From contig NZ_FXYD01000001.1 in NCBI RefSeq assembly GCF_900185015.1, positions 496,001 to 560,000 on the forward strand: a DNA stretch of 64,000 bases, given 5' to 3'. The number at the start of each line of letters is the position of its first letter. Position 1 is the stretch's first letter. The notes under the pieces are model-generated. The model worked only from the letters and a program-made list of their open reading frames with translations, searched no databases and had not been told where the DNA came from. The DNA comes from Octadecabacter ascidiaceicola (lineage in GTDB: Bacteria > Pseudomonadota > Alphaproteobacteria > Rhodobacterales > Rhodobacteraceae). Position numbers and translations under genes: made by a program. Below, one piece after another: positions 38,294 through 49,600 of the stretch.

Positions 38294-38370
38294 GGGCCTG
38301 TAGCTCAGTTGGTTAGAGCAGAGCGCTCATAACGCTTTGGTCGTAGGTTCGAGTCCTACCGGGCCTACCA
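38294..38370 (+). tRNA. tRNA with CAT anticodon (probably tRNA-Ile2, possibly tRNA-Met)
   Basis: The 77-base cloverleaf has acceptor GGGCCTG/CGGGCCT, D arm with TAGCTCAGTTGGTTAGAG, anticodon CAT at 38328-38330 in loop CTCATAA, T arm GTAGGTTCGAGTCCTAC, and an encoded CCA end. The variable-loop TTTGGTCG context resembles tRNA-Ile2, in which C34 is changed to lysidine by TilS. Elongator Met cannot be excluded. Confidence 0.93.
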
Positions 38371-38540
38371 CTTTCTAAAAACGAAGGTTTTTTGAAAGAG
38401 TGTGCAAAGTGGGTTTGCTCGCAAACACACAGCACACGCCTTCGCCAACTTGACGCAATCCCCGGGTAAATCGCGAAGAAGATTATTGCAGAGCCGCACA
38501 AAGCGAACATTCTTTCAGTATGTAGCTGCCCCACAAATCA

Positions 38541-38570
38541 AAAAGGCGGCGCTCGAAAGTGCCGCCTTTT
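38541..38570. terminator. Bidirectional terminator downstream of the outer-membrane barrel gene
   Basis: AAAAGGCGGC (38541-38550) pairs with GCCGCCTTTT (38561-38570) around a 10-base loop. A/T runs are built into the stem ends so that it works in both directions. It lies 24 bases after the stop of the gene at 38594-39169. Confidence 0.85.
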
Positions 38571-38593
38571 CAGATTGATTACTCTAAATCGCC

Positions 38594-39169
38594 TTAGAAC
38601 GAGTAGCGATACCCCAATACGATATTGGAGGAACTAAACTCAGCTTCACGAGAAGCGTCTGAAAAAGCGACTTGTGCATCTGCTGTTTGCAGATATCGGT
38701 ATTCAAGAAAAACCTGTGAAGCAGGAGCGACGTCGTACCGCCCGCCCAACATGATCTGCCCAGCACCGACCGTTTCAGAATTCTCGTAACTGCCTGTAGC
38801 ATCATAGGTCACATTCGCTACGCCCAAGCCTAAACCTGCGTAGCCTTCAAAACTGCCATTCTCAAAGAAGTTATAGCGCGCCGTAACCAACAGCGCATCT
38901 GCACCGATATTATTCGGCTCATAACGAGTATACTCCTGTTCGTTGCTGCTGAATTCCAATCCGATCTCCAGACCGGGGGCCAAGACATCATTGCGAGAAA
39001 CGCCGAAACCCAAGACCGTGCCTGAATTCGTGTCGTAATCTCTGTTCCCCCAAAACAGGCTATTGTCCGCGCTTTGGCCGACAAAAACATCAATATTGTA
39101 ATCTTGTGCTTGAGCAATGCCCGCAGATGCGACGCAAAGCGCAAGTGTTGTTGTAATCATCTTAAACAT
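38594..39169 (-). CDS. Outer-membrane beta-barrel protein
   Basis: The 191-residue protein has a signal peptide (KMITTTLALCVASAGIAQAQ). Alternating strands follow, with aromatic-rich ends, and the last residues IVLGYRYSF form a C-terminal Phe beta-signal recognised by the BAM complex. It looks like a small eight-stranded OmpA/OmpW-like barrel. Its function is unknown, and it stands alone between the tRNA and the kinase gene. Confidence 0.82.
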   Translation of the reverse strand: MFKMITTTLALCVASAGIAQAQDYNIDVFVGQSADNSLFWGNRDYDTNSGTVLGFGVSRNDVLAPGLEIGLEFSSNEQEYTRYEPNNIGADALLVTARYNFFENGSFEGYAGLGLGVANVTYDATGSYENSETVGAGQIMLGGRYDVAPASQVFLEYRYLQTADAQVAFSDASREAEFSSSNIVLGYRYSF

Positions 39170-39280
39170 TAGAAAACCGTCCTTAATAATAGAAATGGCA
39201 AAATAGTAGTTCCACGCTAACGAAAGGATTACGCTAAGTAAACTTTAGCGAAGGCACCTACATCGCTGCGTTTCAACGCG

Positions 39281-40609
39281 TTACCGCCCAAGCACGATCT
39301 CCGCTTTCAGGCCTCCCAAATCCGCACTTTCACCCAGCCGCAGTACGCCACCATGCGCACGCGCAATATCTTCGACAATCGCCAAGCCAAGCCCGACACC
39401 TGTGCCGCGGTTTTGGTTACGTGCGGGATCAAGGCGCGTGAACGGGCGTACGGCGTCGTCTCGCTGCTCTATGGGGATACCCGGTCCGTCGTCCTCAACG
39501 CAAAACACCACAGCCTTGGGGGTCATCGACACGCTAAGGCGCGCGTTGTTTCCATAGCGCAGCGCATTGCCAATCAGGTTTTCCAATGCGCGCCGGATCG
39601 CTAGCGGGCGAAGCGCGACTTCGCCATCGTTTTCCATAACGCCTGCCGTCACCGCCTGCCCCATACGTTCGGCGTCCGCTAAAATAGTTGCCGCCATTGC
39701 AATCGGATCAACCATTTCCGCCTCGCCCTCAGCGTCGCCACGGGCGAAATCAAGGAATGCATCAAGCAGCCCCTGCATGTCATCAACATCGCGCACCAGC
39801 GGTGCAGCCTCGTCTTCGTCCATCATCCCAAGGCCAAGCCGCAAGCGGGTTAGCGGTGTGCGCAAATCATGGCTAACGCCCGATAGCATCATTGTACGGG
39901 TATGGGTCTGACGCTCGATCCGGTTGCGCATATCAAGGAATGCATGCCCTGCCGCGCGAACCTCATTTGCGCCGGCGGGATGATACGGCACCACGCGCCC
40001 GCGCCCGTATTCCGCCGACGCCGCCGCAAGTCGTTTGATCGGGCGCAGCTGATTTCGCAGATAAAAATAGGCGATTAATGTCATCAGCGCCCCAAGCACA
40101 ATAAGCCAGACCAGCAATTGGTGCGGATTGGATGCAGACACCCGCCAACGCTGGAATTCGATCTTCATTGGGCCATGTGCGCTCTCAAACCACAGCTCAA
40201 CCCTGCTGGTATCTGGAAGCACAATGGGGCCAAGATCGTCCATTGTTTCATGAAGCGTGCGCTCAACTACGCCGCCCGTTAGGTCAAACCAGCGGCGCTC
40301 GTCCGACGTCGGCATCCCCAGCGCAGGGACGGTCAGTGTTAGCCCCAGCGGCATGGCGACGTCTTCCCCAACAGCCTGTAAGTCTGACAATTCTGGTGAC
40401 GCGTTCACCGCATCCTGCACATACAGAATATCCAAGGATACAGAACGCGTCATCTGTCCTGTCACTTTTTCGAAATGGCGTTGAACAATACCAATCGAGA
40501 TTACCAGTTGAAGCGTAACGACGGGCAAAACAAGGATCAGAGCCGCCCGCCCATAGAGCGAACGCGGCATGTATTGTTTAAGCCATTTGAAAGACATGCG
40601 ATAAGCCAT
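39281..40609 (-). CDS. EnvZ-like membrane sensor histidine kinase
   Basis: The 442-residue kinase has a first helix (ALILVLPVVTLQLVISIGI), a periplasmic region of about 130 residues and a second helix (LLVWLIVLGALMTLIAYFYL). A HAMP-like linker (LRPIKRLAAASAEYG) leads to the phospho-acceptor box SGVSHDLRTPLTRLRLGL, the N box NLIGNALRYG and the G boxes GPGIP and GTGVGLGLAI. It most resembles EnvZ. No response regulator is adjacent. It is divergent from the MBL-fold gene with only 41 bp between starts. Osmotic sensing is only inferred. Confidence 0.88.
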   Translation of the reverse strand: MAYRMSFKWLKQYMPRSLYGRAALILVLPVVTLQLVISIGIVQRHFEKVTGQMTRSVSLDILYVQDAVNASPELSDLQAVGEDVAMPLGLTLTVPALGMPTSDERRWFDLTGGVVERTLHETMDDLGPIVLPDTSRVELWFESAHGPMKIEFQRWRVSASNPHQLLVWLIVLGALMTLIAYFYLRNQLRPIKRLAAASAEYGRGRVVPYHPAGANEVRAAGHAFLDMRNRIERQTHTRTMMLSGVSHDLRTPLTRLRLGLGMMDEDEAAPLVRDVDDMQGLLDAFLDFARGDAEGEAEMVDPIAMAATILADAERMGQAVTAGVMENDGEVALRPLAIRRALENLIGNALRYGNNARLSVSMTPKAVVFCVEDDGPGIPIEQRDDAVRPFTRLDPARNQNRGTGVGLGLAIVEDIARAHGGVLRLGESADLGGLKAEIVLGR

Positions 40610-40650
40610 GACGCGACGCTAATGCGAAATGACAGACAAGGAAACGCAGT

Positions 40651-41550
40651 ATGAGCAATGTGCCCCCAAAGGCGGGTGTTCCGGTGCAATTGGAAGACGG
40701 ACTATCCTGCGTGCTGGCCCCGAACCCTTCCCCGATGACCTATTGGGGAACGAACACCTACCTGCTTGGAACAGACAGCCTCGCCGTCATTGATCCTGGG
40801 CCCTTAGATGATGACCACCTTAGGGCCTTGATAGCCGCAATTGATGGCCGCCCCGTTAGCCATATCTTGGTGACACACAGCCATTTGGACCATTCCCCCC
40901 TCGCCCGCACATTGTCTGATCTGACATCGGCGCCGATTCTCGCGTTCGGCGACAGCTCTGCTGGGCGATCTGAAGTGATGTTGGCCCTCGCCGCGTCCGG
41001 AGAGATGGGCGGTGGTGAAGGCGTGGACCATGATTTTAAACCAGATATTCTGTTATCCGATGGTGAGGTCATCGACGGCGGCGATTGGCACATCACAGCG
41101 CGGCACACGCCAGGTCACTTCGGCAATCACCTGAGTTTTCTATGGGGCAATGCGGCATTTACCGGCGATCATATGATGGGCTGGGCCAGCTCCCTTGTGT
41201 CGCCCCCCGATGGTGATCTGACTGATTTTATGGCGTCCTGCGCCGCGCTTTCCAAAACTGCGATGTCTCGCGCCTATTCGGCCCACGGCGCGCCTATCCT
41301 TGACGCACAATCCCGCCTTGCCGATCTTGTTGCACACCGGTTGGGTCGTGAAGCAGAAATTCTAGCGGCCTTGCGCAAAGGCCCTGCCACTCCGGCCGAA
41401 TTAACCAACCGTATCTACAAAGACATCGCCAACCCCTTAATTCCAATGGCCCAACGCAATGTTCTGGCTCATCTTGTGGACCTAACCCAACGCCACAAAG
41501 CCTCCTCGATGGGTCCACTGTCAGCCACGGCGCAATTTGTCCTGACGTGA
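40651..41550 (+). CDS. MBL-fold metallo-hydrolase (LACTB2-like)
   Basis: The 299-residue protein has the metallo-beta-lactamase zinc motif THSHLDHSP and later ligands HTPGHFGNH and FTGDHMMGW. A C-terminal winged-helix BLACT region follows (RLGREAEILAALRKGPATPAEL). LACTB2-like proteins can be RNases or thioester hydrolases. The substrate here is unknown. A GGAAA site precedes the ATG. It is followed by tRNA-Asn. Confidence 0.9.
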   Translation: MSNVPPKAGVPVQLEDGLSCVLAPNPSPMTYWGTNTYLLGTDSLAVIDPGPLDDDHLRALIAAIDGRPVSHILVTHSHLDHSPLARTLSDLTSAPILAFGDSSAGRSEVMLALAASGEMGGGEGVDHDFKPDILLSDGEVIDGGDWHITARHTPGHFGNHLSFLWGNAAFTGDHMMGWASSLVSPPDGDLTDFMASCAALSKTAMSRAYSAHGAPILDAQSRLADLVAHRLGREAEILAALRKGPATPAELTNRIYKDIANPLIPMAQRNVLAHLVDLTQRHKASSMGPLSATAQFVLT

Positions 41551-41614
41551 TGCGAAAAAACCTATCACCCCCCCTAGACGCGCCAGAATCTCATGGCTAT
41601 ACGGACGCAGGTTT

Positions 41615-41689
41615 TCCGGCGTAGCTCAGCGGTAGAGCAGTTGACTGTTAATCAATTTGTCGTAGGTTCGATCCCTACCGCCGGAGCCA
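41615..41689 (+). tRNA. tRNA-Asn (GTT)
   Basis: The 75-base cloverleaf has acceptor TCCGGCG/CGCCGGA, D arm with TAGCTCAGCGGTAGAG, anticodon GTT at 41647-41649 in loop CTGTTAA, T arm GTAGGTTCGATCCCTAC, discriminator G and an encoded CCA. The 3' side runs into a gene-free stretch, a common position for integrated elements. Confidence 0.95.
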
Positions 41690-42335
41690 ATTCACTCAAT
41701 AAAAGCAAATATTTAAAGCTCAATCGCTGAACGAATTTTGCTCTTATCTACTGCGTGTAGGCACCGTGTAGACATCTATATCTAGCGTCGTGAATCAAAA
41801 CGTCGCACCCCAAAATGTTTCATCCTTTCGTGATGTGAACCGTCTCCAAGGCGGGCATGATCTCCCAAAGGAATCGTGCATCGGCATAACCAACGTGACC
41901 TTTTTGGTATTTCACAGACAGATTCCGCAAACGCATCAGGTCGGTTGAGGTAAGCCGTTTCGGACTCGGTCGCGGAAACCATCAGGGCCAGCTGCTACGA
42001 GTGCCGCGCAAACAGGCCGGACACACGTCTGCTTCTGACCAGTCCAAGTCACTTCAAAAATATCTTGCTATGCAGGAGCTATCCACACAAGATATTGGTC
42101 GAAATCTCAGCTTTTTGAGGTGCCGAGATCTGCGATGCGAAGAGGCATGTCATTGACTATGTTCTTGCCAAAGTCCGCTCGCGGCTCAAAGCAATCAACA
42201 AACACGGTTGCTGCCGAACTTAAAATTCGAAAAAATCGTAGTTCTTAGCAATATGCGAAGAATTACATCGTACCACCCGTTCCCCACAGTGTTTTCAGTT
42301 TCGACATTTGGCGTAGGTCAGTGAAGAGACGGACC
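41690..42335. other. Gene-poor stretch after tRNA-Asn, probable decayed island
   Basis: I see no intact gene in these 646 bases. On the minus strand, 41820-41981 holds a 53-codon open stretch with protein-like composition (KRLTSTDLMRLRN, GYADARFLWEIMPALE) but no start, so it may be a gene remnant. Base composition is more AT-rich than the flanking genes. No repeated copy of the tRNA 3' end is seen in this stretch, so an att site cannot be shown. It separates tRNA-Asn from the secretion locus. Confidence 0.5.
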
Positions 42336-43184
42336 TTAAGGTTCGTTGCGAAGACGGTATGCGAATTTTGAAATCCCCGGAAATTTCCAAAGGCGTTGCG
42401 CAGGCGTCAATTCGGCTACTTCTGGAATAGCTTCAAATGCCTCCACCAAGCACATGCGTACAGTGCTATTTTCTGCTGTGCTTGAATTATTTAACAAAGA
42501 AAAATACCGTCGGTTAAGGCGTTCAAAAAAGCGTTCCTTTAGATCAGGTTCAAGGATGTCCCTAATATATGGATCGTTTCGGATGTCATCCATAGTTACG
42601 GCGTTCGGGAAATTCTGTTGCCACTGTTCAAGTGGAACTTCACGTAACTGTTGCTCGGTCCGCATCCGCGCCTCTTCAGCGCCGACGGTAGATCTCTCCA
42701 TCTCAGCGTCAATCTCTTCGTGGACCCGTTCAAGGATGGTGATCAGGCTCTGATTACTATCGCAAGGGTGCTGCGTCGATTCAACATCCGCCGCCAAAAA
42801 ACCAATCTGCTGCACGCGAGTTTTCAAACCGGAGAGGAATATCCCCTCCTCCGTTAATAAGCTTGGATTTCCAAAGCGCAGCACTGCCCTGTCGTAACGC
42901 GCGACTGCGGTGTCAAAATAATCATCCGCTATCTGCATGGCCTCGTCGGGCCGCATGTCCATCAAGGCGCTATGCGCAATGTACCGCTGGGCGTAAACTA
43001 ATGTGGTTTGATCCAGCTCGAACGTCCACATTTCGCAACCCAACGCATCATCCACTTGAACTTGAATATCCGCCGCCCAATTTCCTTCGGCGTTGTACCC
43101 TACAAACTCCGAACAATTGGCAAGCGTTGATTGCGGAACCACTGCAAGCGCAGCAAATATTGCGAGATACTTGATACGCGACAT
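42336..43184 (-). CDS. Secreted protein of unknown function downstream of the TPS locus
   Basis: The 282-residue protein has a signal peptide (SRIKYLAIFAALAVVPQSTLA); ATG 43184 follows AAGGGA. The mature part has four or more Cys (NCSEF, LGCEMW, HPCDS, RMCLVE) and long helices rich in Glu/Arg, and ends near FRLRNEP. The homologous family is not known to me. It is 189 bp downstream of the putative immunity gene, in the same direction. It may belong to the secretion locus or be a bystander. Confidence 0.65.
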   Translation of the reverse strand: MSRIKYLAIFAALAVVPQSTLANCSEFVGYNAEGNWAADIQVQVDDALGCEMWTFELDQTTLVYAQRYIAHSALMDMRPDEAMQIADDYFDTAVARYDRAVLRFGNPSLLTEEGIFLSGLKTRVQQIGFLAADVESTQHPCDSNQSLITILERVHEEIDAEMERSTVGAEEARMRTEQQLREVPLEQWQQNFPNAVTMDDIRNDPYIRDILEPDLKERFFERLNRRYFSLLNNSSTAENSTVRMCLVEAFEAIPEVAELTPAQRLWKFPGISKFAYRLRNEP

Positions 43185-43373
43185 AAAAAATCCCTTCAAA
43201 TTAACAAATTCTCACCTGCTTTTGGTATTGGGTTCCACCACCGGAACGAAATCTGGTCGAACATAATTGACGGCTTCATTTGGAAATCAGACGCCAATGG
43301 GCTTATTCAATGTCACAACGTTGAGCTGCCTTGCAGGATTGATTAGAGATGGCATTAATTGTCGGCCATATCA

Positions 43374-43676
43374 TCAAGTTTCTCCATCGACGTTTGGCTG
43401 TAAGAAAGCATGAAGCTCATTCATGGCGCGAAGTGGGGCCCAGGAATCGTGCGTTTCATACCCTGGCGGAGTATCAAAAGAGCTGACAACTTCCGAGCGC
43501 GGCCGCGTCCATTCAAAAACAAGTTTGAGGTCCGCTTTGCCAAACTCTCCGGAACTTAGCCGCGAAACCGACAGATAAAATTGACGGGAATGAGACTCAG
43601 GTTCGGGCGCACCAGGTCTCTCTAAATTGGCTTTTATCCAATTCAATATCTCTAATGTTCGGCTATTCAAGTACAT
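43374..43676 (-). CDS. Putative immunity protein overlapping the TpsA exoprotein gene
   Basis: The 100-residue protein has no signal peptide and fits a soluble cytoplasmic fold. Strands such as FYLSVSRL and LKLVFEWTR and a C-terminal helix (LRAMNELHAFL) are visible. Its ATG lies 14 bases inside the 3' end of the large exoprotein gene, the typical place of an immunity gene in contact-dependent inhibition loci. The family is not recognised. The immunity call is position-based inference. Confidence 0.55.
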   Translation of the reverse strand: MYLNSRTLEILNWIKANLERPGAPEPESHSRQFYLSVSRLSSGEFGKADLKLVFEWTRPRSEVVSSFDTPPGYETHDSWAPLRAMNELHAFLQPNVDGET

Positions 43677-46600
43677 CTAAGACTGGTCCTAACGTGACTG
43701 GGGGGTGCGTTCCATAAGCAGAACCACCGGGGACAAATACCTGCCAATTACCGCCAGAAACGCCACCGTTCCAGCTTTGCGGGGCGATAAGCCCTTCTAG
43801 AACACCGATCGGTTGATTGATCGTCGCAGCATTCAGTTGGGTCGCAGGATTTCCTTCGGGAAGCGCCAAATTATCAATTACCTGCTCCGGAGTTTGGCCA
43901 GCAGCATTGGGAGTCAAGAACTGGCCTGATGGGGCGTCTCCTGCGTTGACCCCACCGTATGCACCAAATGTTTCGCCAGGAAGCGCCTCTCGGACATAGA
44001 TAGGGCCGTCAAAAGACTCCACAAATGATTGTGCTTGCCCCGGTGGAATTCCCATATCGAGAAGATACTGTTCCGCCTGAGCCGGCGAGACCTCGTACCG
44101 AGTAGTCGGAGCAGGCGGTGCCAAGATGTCGTCTGCGGCCTGAGTGCCATTAACGCTTACGCCGTTAGGCAGTTCTACATTCACCCCTGTATTTGGTACC
44201 CCAACAACATCGTCGACCAAACCAGTCGGGATGTCACCTACATTCACGACAGTCACATCATCCGCCGTTGCCCGTGGACCACTGATCGTCAGGACGTCGT
44301 CAATGACACGCCCGCCTTTTACCGCAATCAGAACGCCACCACCAAGGTCGACAACCATCGCACCTGCGTCGATCCAGCTTTCGATCTGGATCGCTTGTTC
44401 AGGTGTAGCGCCAGCTGCGATCAACATCGCTTCAGTCGGGTTTTGCGTTGGCGTGCCGTTCACGACGGTCACCGCACCGTCAATCAGCTCGTCTCCCTGA
44501 CCGATTACCGCGGCACCCGCTGCCAATGCGCAACCCGTACCGGCAGTCCCGAAACAAACCAAACCGACGCCAGCGGCTGTTATACCGGACATGAACAGGT
44601 TCATACCGCCATCATAGCTGGACGCGCGGGTAACAATGTTGATGCGTGCATCCAGCATCGATTGGCCGCCTGACTGTACTTCGCGCATTTCGCTAACGAT
44701 CAATTGATCGAGGTCGCGTCCGTATTCCAAGTTCTGGTCAAGCGTGTCTGATCCGACCGTGAACATACCACGTGAATCGCCCCAGTTCTCACTTTCCCAT
44801 GTGAGGAACTTTTCTGCTTCATCCAGATTACTTGCACATGTGGTAGACACTGTTGACCCTGCACATGACGCAAGCATCGCGTTGGTATTGTTCAAAGAGT
44901 CCAGCTTAAGCGCATTTATCGCATCGGTAATGGCCGCGTCGTACTGGTTGGCAAGACTTGTAAGCAAGAAGTAGTTGTTAGGTCCAACGCGCAACCCGTG
45001 GTCCATAATCCCAAGAGCCTCCAATGCATTGATCAAATCTTGATCCACTTGGCATGAACTTACCCCACAGTAATTTCTAGCTCGGGTGAAACCGTCCAGT
45101 ACGTTCAAGAGTTCGTCTGCACGTTCACGTTGCTTTTCGGTGAGGTAATTGTTTTCAAATGCTGACACCGCATAGCCGGACGCGGCCGAGACATTTTCCG
45201 CTTCACCACCAGAAATAACCCAACCGACCACAGCGCCGACCAAGGCAATCTGCTGCGAATTTGCTTCCTTCCAAGCGAAGTACTCCGCGGTTCCGTAGGC
45301 CGGGGCCGCGTCACCCAACTGAGCCGTATAAAGCTGTTCGGCCAATGCACCCGCAGCACCTGCGGCGCAGTCGGCTCCGCCCAGTTCGGCTACAGCACAG
45401 CCCAAGGCCACGTGGCTGACCACATTGCCGAGGCTGCCAGCAATGTAGGTCTCGCCGATCACATTCTGAATGTCGCTTTGCGCAAGACTCACGAGTGTTT
45501 GGCCCATGCCAGCCACAAAACTATCGCCAAAGTCCGTGCCATAGATCGCGCTGGACAGGCCCGAAGTGAGGGTGTTGTCCACCACCCCTTCTAGGATCTC
45601 CGTCAATGAGAAGTTTCCGTTTCCGAAACCAAGCAAGGACGTGCCTGCGGCGTCACCAAGCTCAATGCCCAAGGTGTCGAGGTTGATGCCCGCTGTCAGC
45701 CCCGAAGACACCCCCGCGAACACGGCCCCTTCCAGAATGTCGCCAAGGTCAAAGTCACCGGACACGATACCGTCGAAGCCTTCGACAGCAAAATTGACCG
45801 CGAAGGAGTCGATACCCGTAGCAAGCGCATTCAAGAATGTGCTGCTGGTTTCGGTGATCCCCAAAAGCGACCCACCGAAGCCACCTATGCCTTGTGTAAC
45901 AACGATGCTCACCAGCGCTTTAAAGACCGGGGACAGCGCCTGCGTTTCTTCATGGAAATATTCGTACGCCAGTTCGTCGGATACGATCGCGATACCGTCG
46001 AGCGCCAACAGTTCTGCGGGGAACAAATCACTTGGGTTTGGCGTATCAACGCCAGCTTGTTCGTAGATGGTTAGCGATGCTTTGCCACCAATATCAAATG
46101 AATAGCTGCCCCCCGAAATTGTGGCGTAGTCCGCTGACTCCTCATATATCGTCGTGGTTTCGGTTGTGGCGAGTACGACGCCCATCTCGGAGGAAAAGCT
46201 TTGGAAGCTATTTGACAAAACCGCCGCTTCGACCGTGAAGTCGCCGCCGGTTTGAATGCTCAGACGACCGCCTGCTGTGAGGCCGCCGCCCGTAAGGACC
46301 GTGTCAGCACCGGAGACCACCGTCAGGTCGACACCGGCCAAAGTATCCGTGCCAGAGCTGATCTGTTCAACGGACGACGTCTGAGCCGCGCTCGACAAAA
46401 GCCCACCCAGCAGAGAAGACGAGTAAGAATAGGATTCAGAATCGACATCCGTGTAGGTGCCAAGGAGGATGTCGCCGTTTGTGCTATTGAGCAGCGCATC
46501 GCCACCCGCCGTCAGGTCGGCTCCGGCCAAGGTCAGGTTGCCTTCTTCTGCCGACAACGCCAGGTCACCGCCCGCTGTCACCTGCGCACCAATGTTGGTC

Positions 46601-49600
46601 ACCGTGTCACGGGCATATTGGTCGCTGAAGCTTGAAAACCAACCACCGCTCTCGCTGCTGAAGCTTTCGTGGAACTGGGTCGTTGCGGCTGCAAGTGTCA
46701 GATCCTGCGCCGCTGTGACAGTGATGTCGCCCGCCGCTGTAAGTTCTGTTCCGTATAGGGTGATGGACGCATCGGAATTCATGACCAGATCGTTGCCGCT
46801 GCTGAAGGATGCGACGTTTGCTTCTGAATAGAAGAATTCGCCGCCTTCGCGATCTTCGCGGAGCACTTGAGTAAGGGCCCCGACGACCATATCGCCGCCA
46901 GATTGCAAGATCATATCGCCGCCGCTGTTCAGCTGCGTCCCGATTAATGTCAGGTCTGTCGCGCTTGAAATACTAAGGGTGCCCGTTGCATTGATTGCTG
47001 TCGGAATGTTGACGACATTGGACACAAGGTCGGGGTTTGATGATGTCTCGTCGAATAGGCTTGCGACGGTGTCCCCGCCTGACAGTCCAAGGGCATTGTC
47101 AAACCCACCAAAGGTGATCGCCCCTGTTGCCGTGTTCAGCGTGATGTCTTGGCCCGAAAGCTGGGTCCCGTTCAGCGTGATCGAATTCGTCGCAGCCAGC
47201 AGGATGTCGCCGGAGGCGATAAACGCGCCGCCGTTACCAAAGATATCATCCGCTAGAACGATCAGTTGCCCCGACCCATCCAACGCATAAGGCGCACCTT
47301 CGCCAAACAAGCCGTCAGGCAAGCCGACGCCGTCAAATGCAACCGCGAAATCAAACGGTGCCAGATTGATCGCACCAGCGGGGCCGCGAGGGGCCGTGAG
47401 CGCATTGACTAATTCATCACGGAATTCCAACCGCCCCACGCCCATAAGGTAGTTGGACGTCAGAAAGCCTGACATTGTGGCATAAGCCGGATCGGTTTCA
47501 GCGAATGTGCTTTCGCCAACATTTACGGTCGTCCCAACGCTGCCGGTGGTCATAATATCGGGATCGTCGACACCCGGTGTATTCGGCCCGCTCAAAAGCC
47601 CGACTGTTCCGGTATCAACCCCAAGGTTTGGATCTGTCCCAAAGTTGGTATTTGCAACGATGTCATCAATTGCGGGCGTTGACGCCGCCCCAAGCGAGGT
47701 TGCCAAAGCTGTAAGTTCCACAGCATCAACGAGCGGACCGACAGAGCCTGCGGGCAAGCTCATTGCGGGCGCTGTTAGTCCTGTCGCACCGGCCTCTGAG
47801 ACGGATGTGTTGTTGACGACCCCTGCCGAAATAACCAAGTCGCCACCGCTTCGCAGTTCGGACTGCGTGGTGCTAGAGACCCATGTATCCGTCTGCACAA
47901 CGGCGGTGGTGGTGATGTAACGTGTGCCCCGGATGATACAGACGATAATGCGCAACTTGCAGTAGCGCTGAGCCGTCACAGTGTCTTCGTAGACAACTTG
48001 TTCCGTCGTAAGGTCGGTCCCGACGTTGTTGAGCCGATTGGCAATAATCGTCAGATCACCACCTGCTTCGATGGACGAATACGAATTGGTGACTGTCCCG
48101 GCTTGGATCAACAGATTATTGGACGCCCAAATCTGCGCGGGAACGTCAACAAACCCAGCGGTTTGGACGGTACGTTCGTCCCGTGTTGTGACGTTGCCAA
48201 TGACGGTCGTAACCAATGTGTCAGTTGAGATAATCGTAGGGTCTGGGCGTGAATTTTCGATCACATCAGCGCGAAGAACCATGTCGCCGCCCGTCGCAGC
48301 CACGACGCCTGAATAGTTGTTCAATGCGGCTGCGTGAGTTGTACCCAGCCCAGCAATCAGAACACTACCTGCACTGGCGATGGTGCCTTCATCATTGGTG
48401 ACCGTATCATCCGTGCGCAGCGTCAAATCTGACCCTGCCGCGATCGTCCCACCGGCGTTGGTGATGTTGCCGCTTGAAAGCAGTTCAAACGCTCCGTCGG
48501 TTTGGAAAAGTCCAGCGTTTGCGAATGACCCACCCAGATCGAGCAGTACATCGCCACCAAACTGGACGGTTTCACCGCTGGCGATGGAAAGGCTTTCTGT
48601 TGCAAGCGACACAGCCGTCAGGCCGTCAGACCGAATACGCCCAAATGCATCAGCCGTGAACGTGCCACCGTATCCGTCGGCAACTACACTGACGATGTTG
48701 CCGCCGCTAAGCACACCCGTTGTTCCAAGGTTCAGGTTGCCGCCGACACTGATATAGCTTTCGGCGGCGGCCACTTCGCCGCCAAACGTCGCGTTGCCGC
48801 TTGTGGCGGTCAAATAAAGGTCACCAACGGACAAATAATCGCCTGAACCTGAAACGCCTGTCGCGGCCGTCAGGTTGACCAGTTGTCCGGCCGCAATCGT
48901 GCCGTTGTTGGCAATCTGGCCTGCGGACACCACCACAAGACGGTCATCACTATAGATCGTTCCTGCATTCGTCAACGCGCCGGATGTCGTCGTTATGGTC
49001 GCAAGTTGGGACGCGATCAGCGCGCCGCTATTTGCCAGCGTATCTGCTTTGATCTCAAGCTCTTTGATGGCTTGGATTGATCCGCCGTTGTTGAGCGATG
49101 CGTTAATTTTAATCGTATCCGCCGAGATTTCACCGCTTGCGTCCGTCGTCAGCATATCAGCTGAAGCCAAATTAATATCATCCACCGCTGACACGTCGCC
49201 TGACACTGTCATCGCACCCTGCGACGTCAACGTCAGGTCCGCCCCTGAAAGGATATCCCCAGTGCTTTGCAAGGCAGCCGTCGTTGCCACATCCAGCCCA
49301 GTGCGCGCGATAAGCGTGCCGCTGTTCGTAAACGCACCGCTGTTCAGTGCCAGCGCCTGACCTACTTGTAGGGTGTCGCTATTCGAAAACCCGCCCGTGT
49401 TCAATGTGGCGTCCTGCACCACGGTCAATGTGCCAGAGTTTGTGAACGTACCGGTCGTAAACGTCGCGTCCTGTCCTGCGGAAAGAACGCCATCATTCAG
49501 GAAGGAACTTGAGGCTGAAACGGTCGCGGTCTGCGCCATGGTCAACGTGCCGGTGTTGATCACATCGTTCGCCGTCATTGCGGCCAGCCCGCCAACGGTC

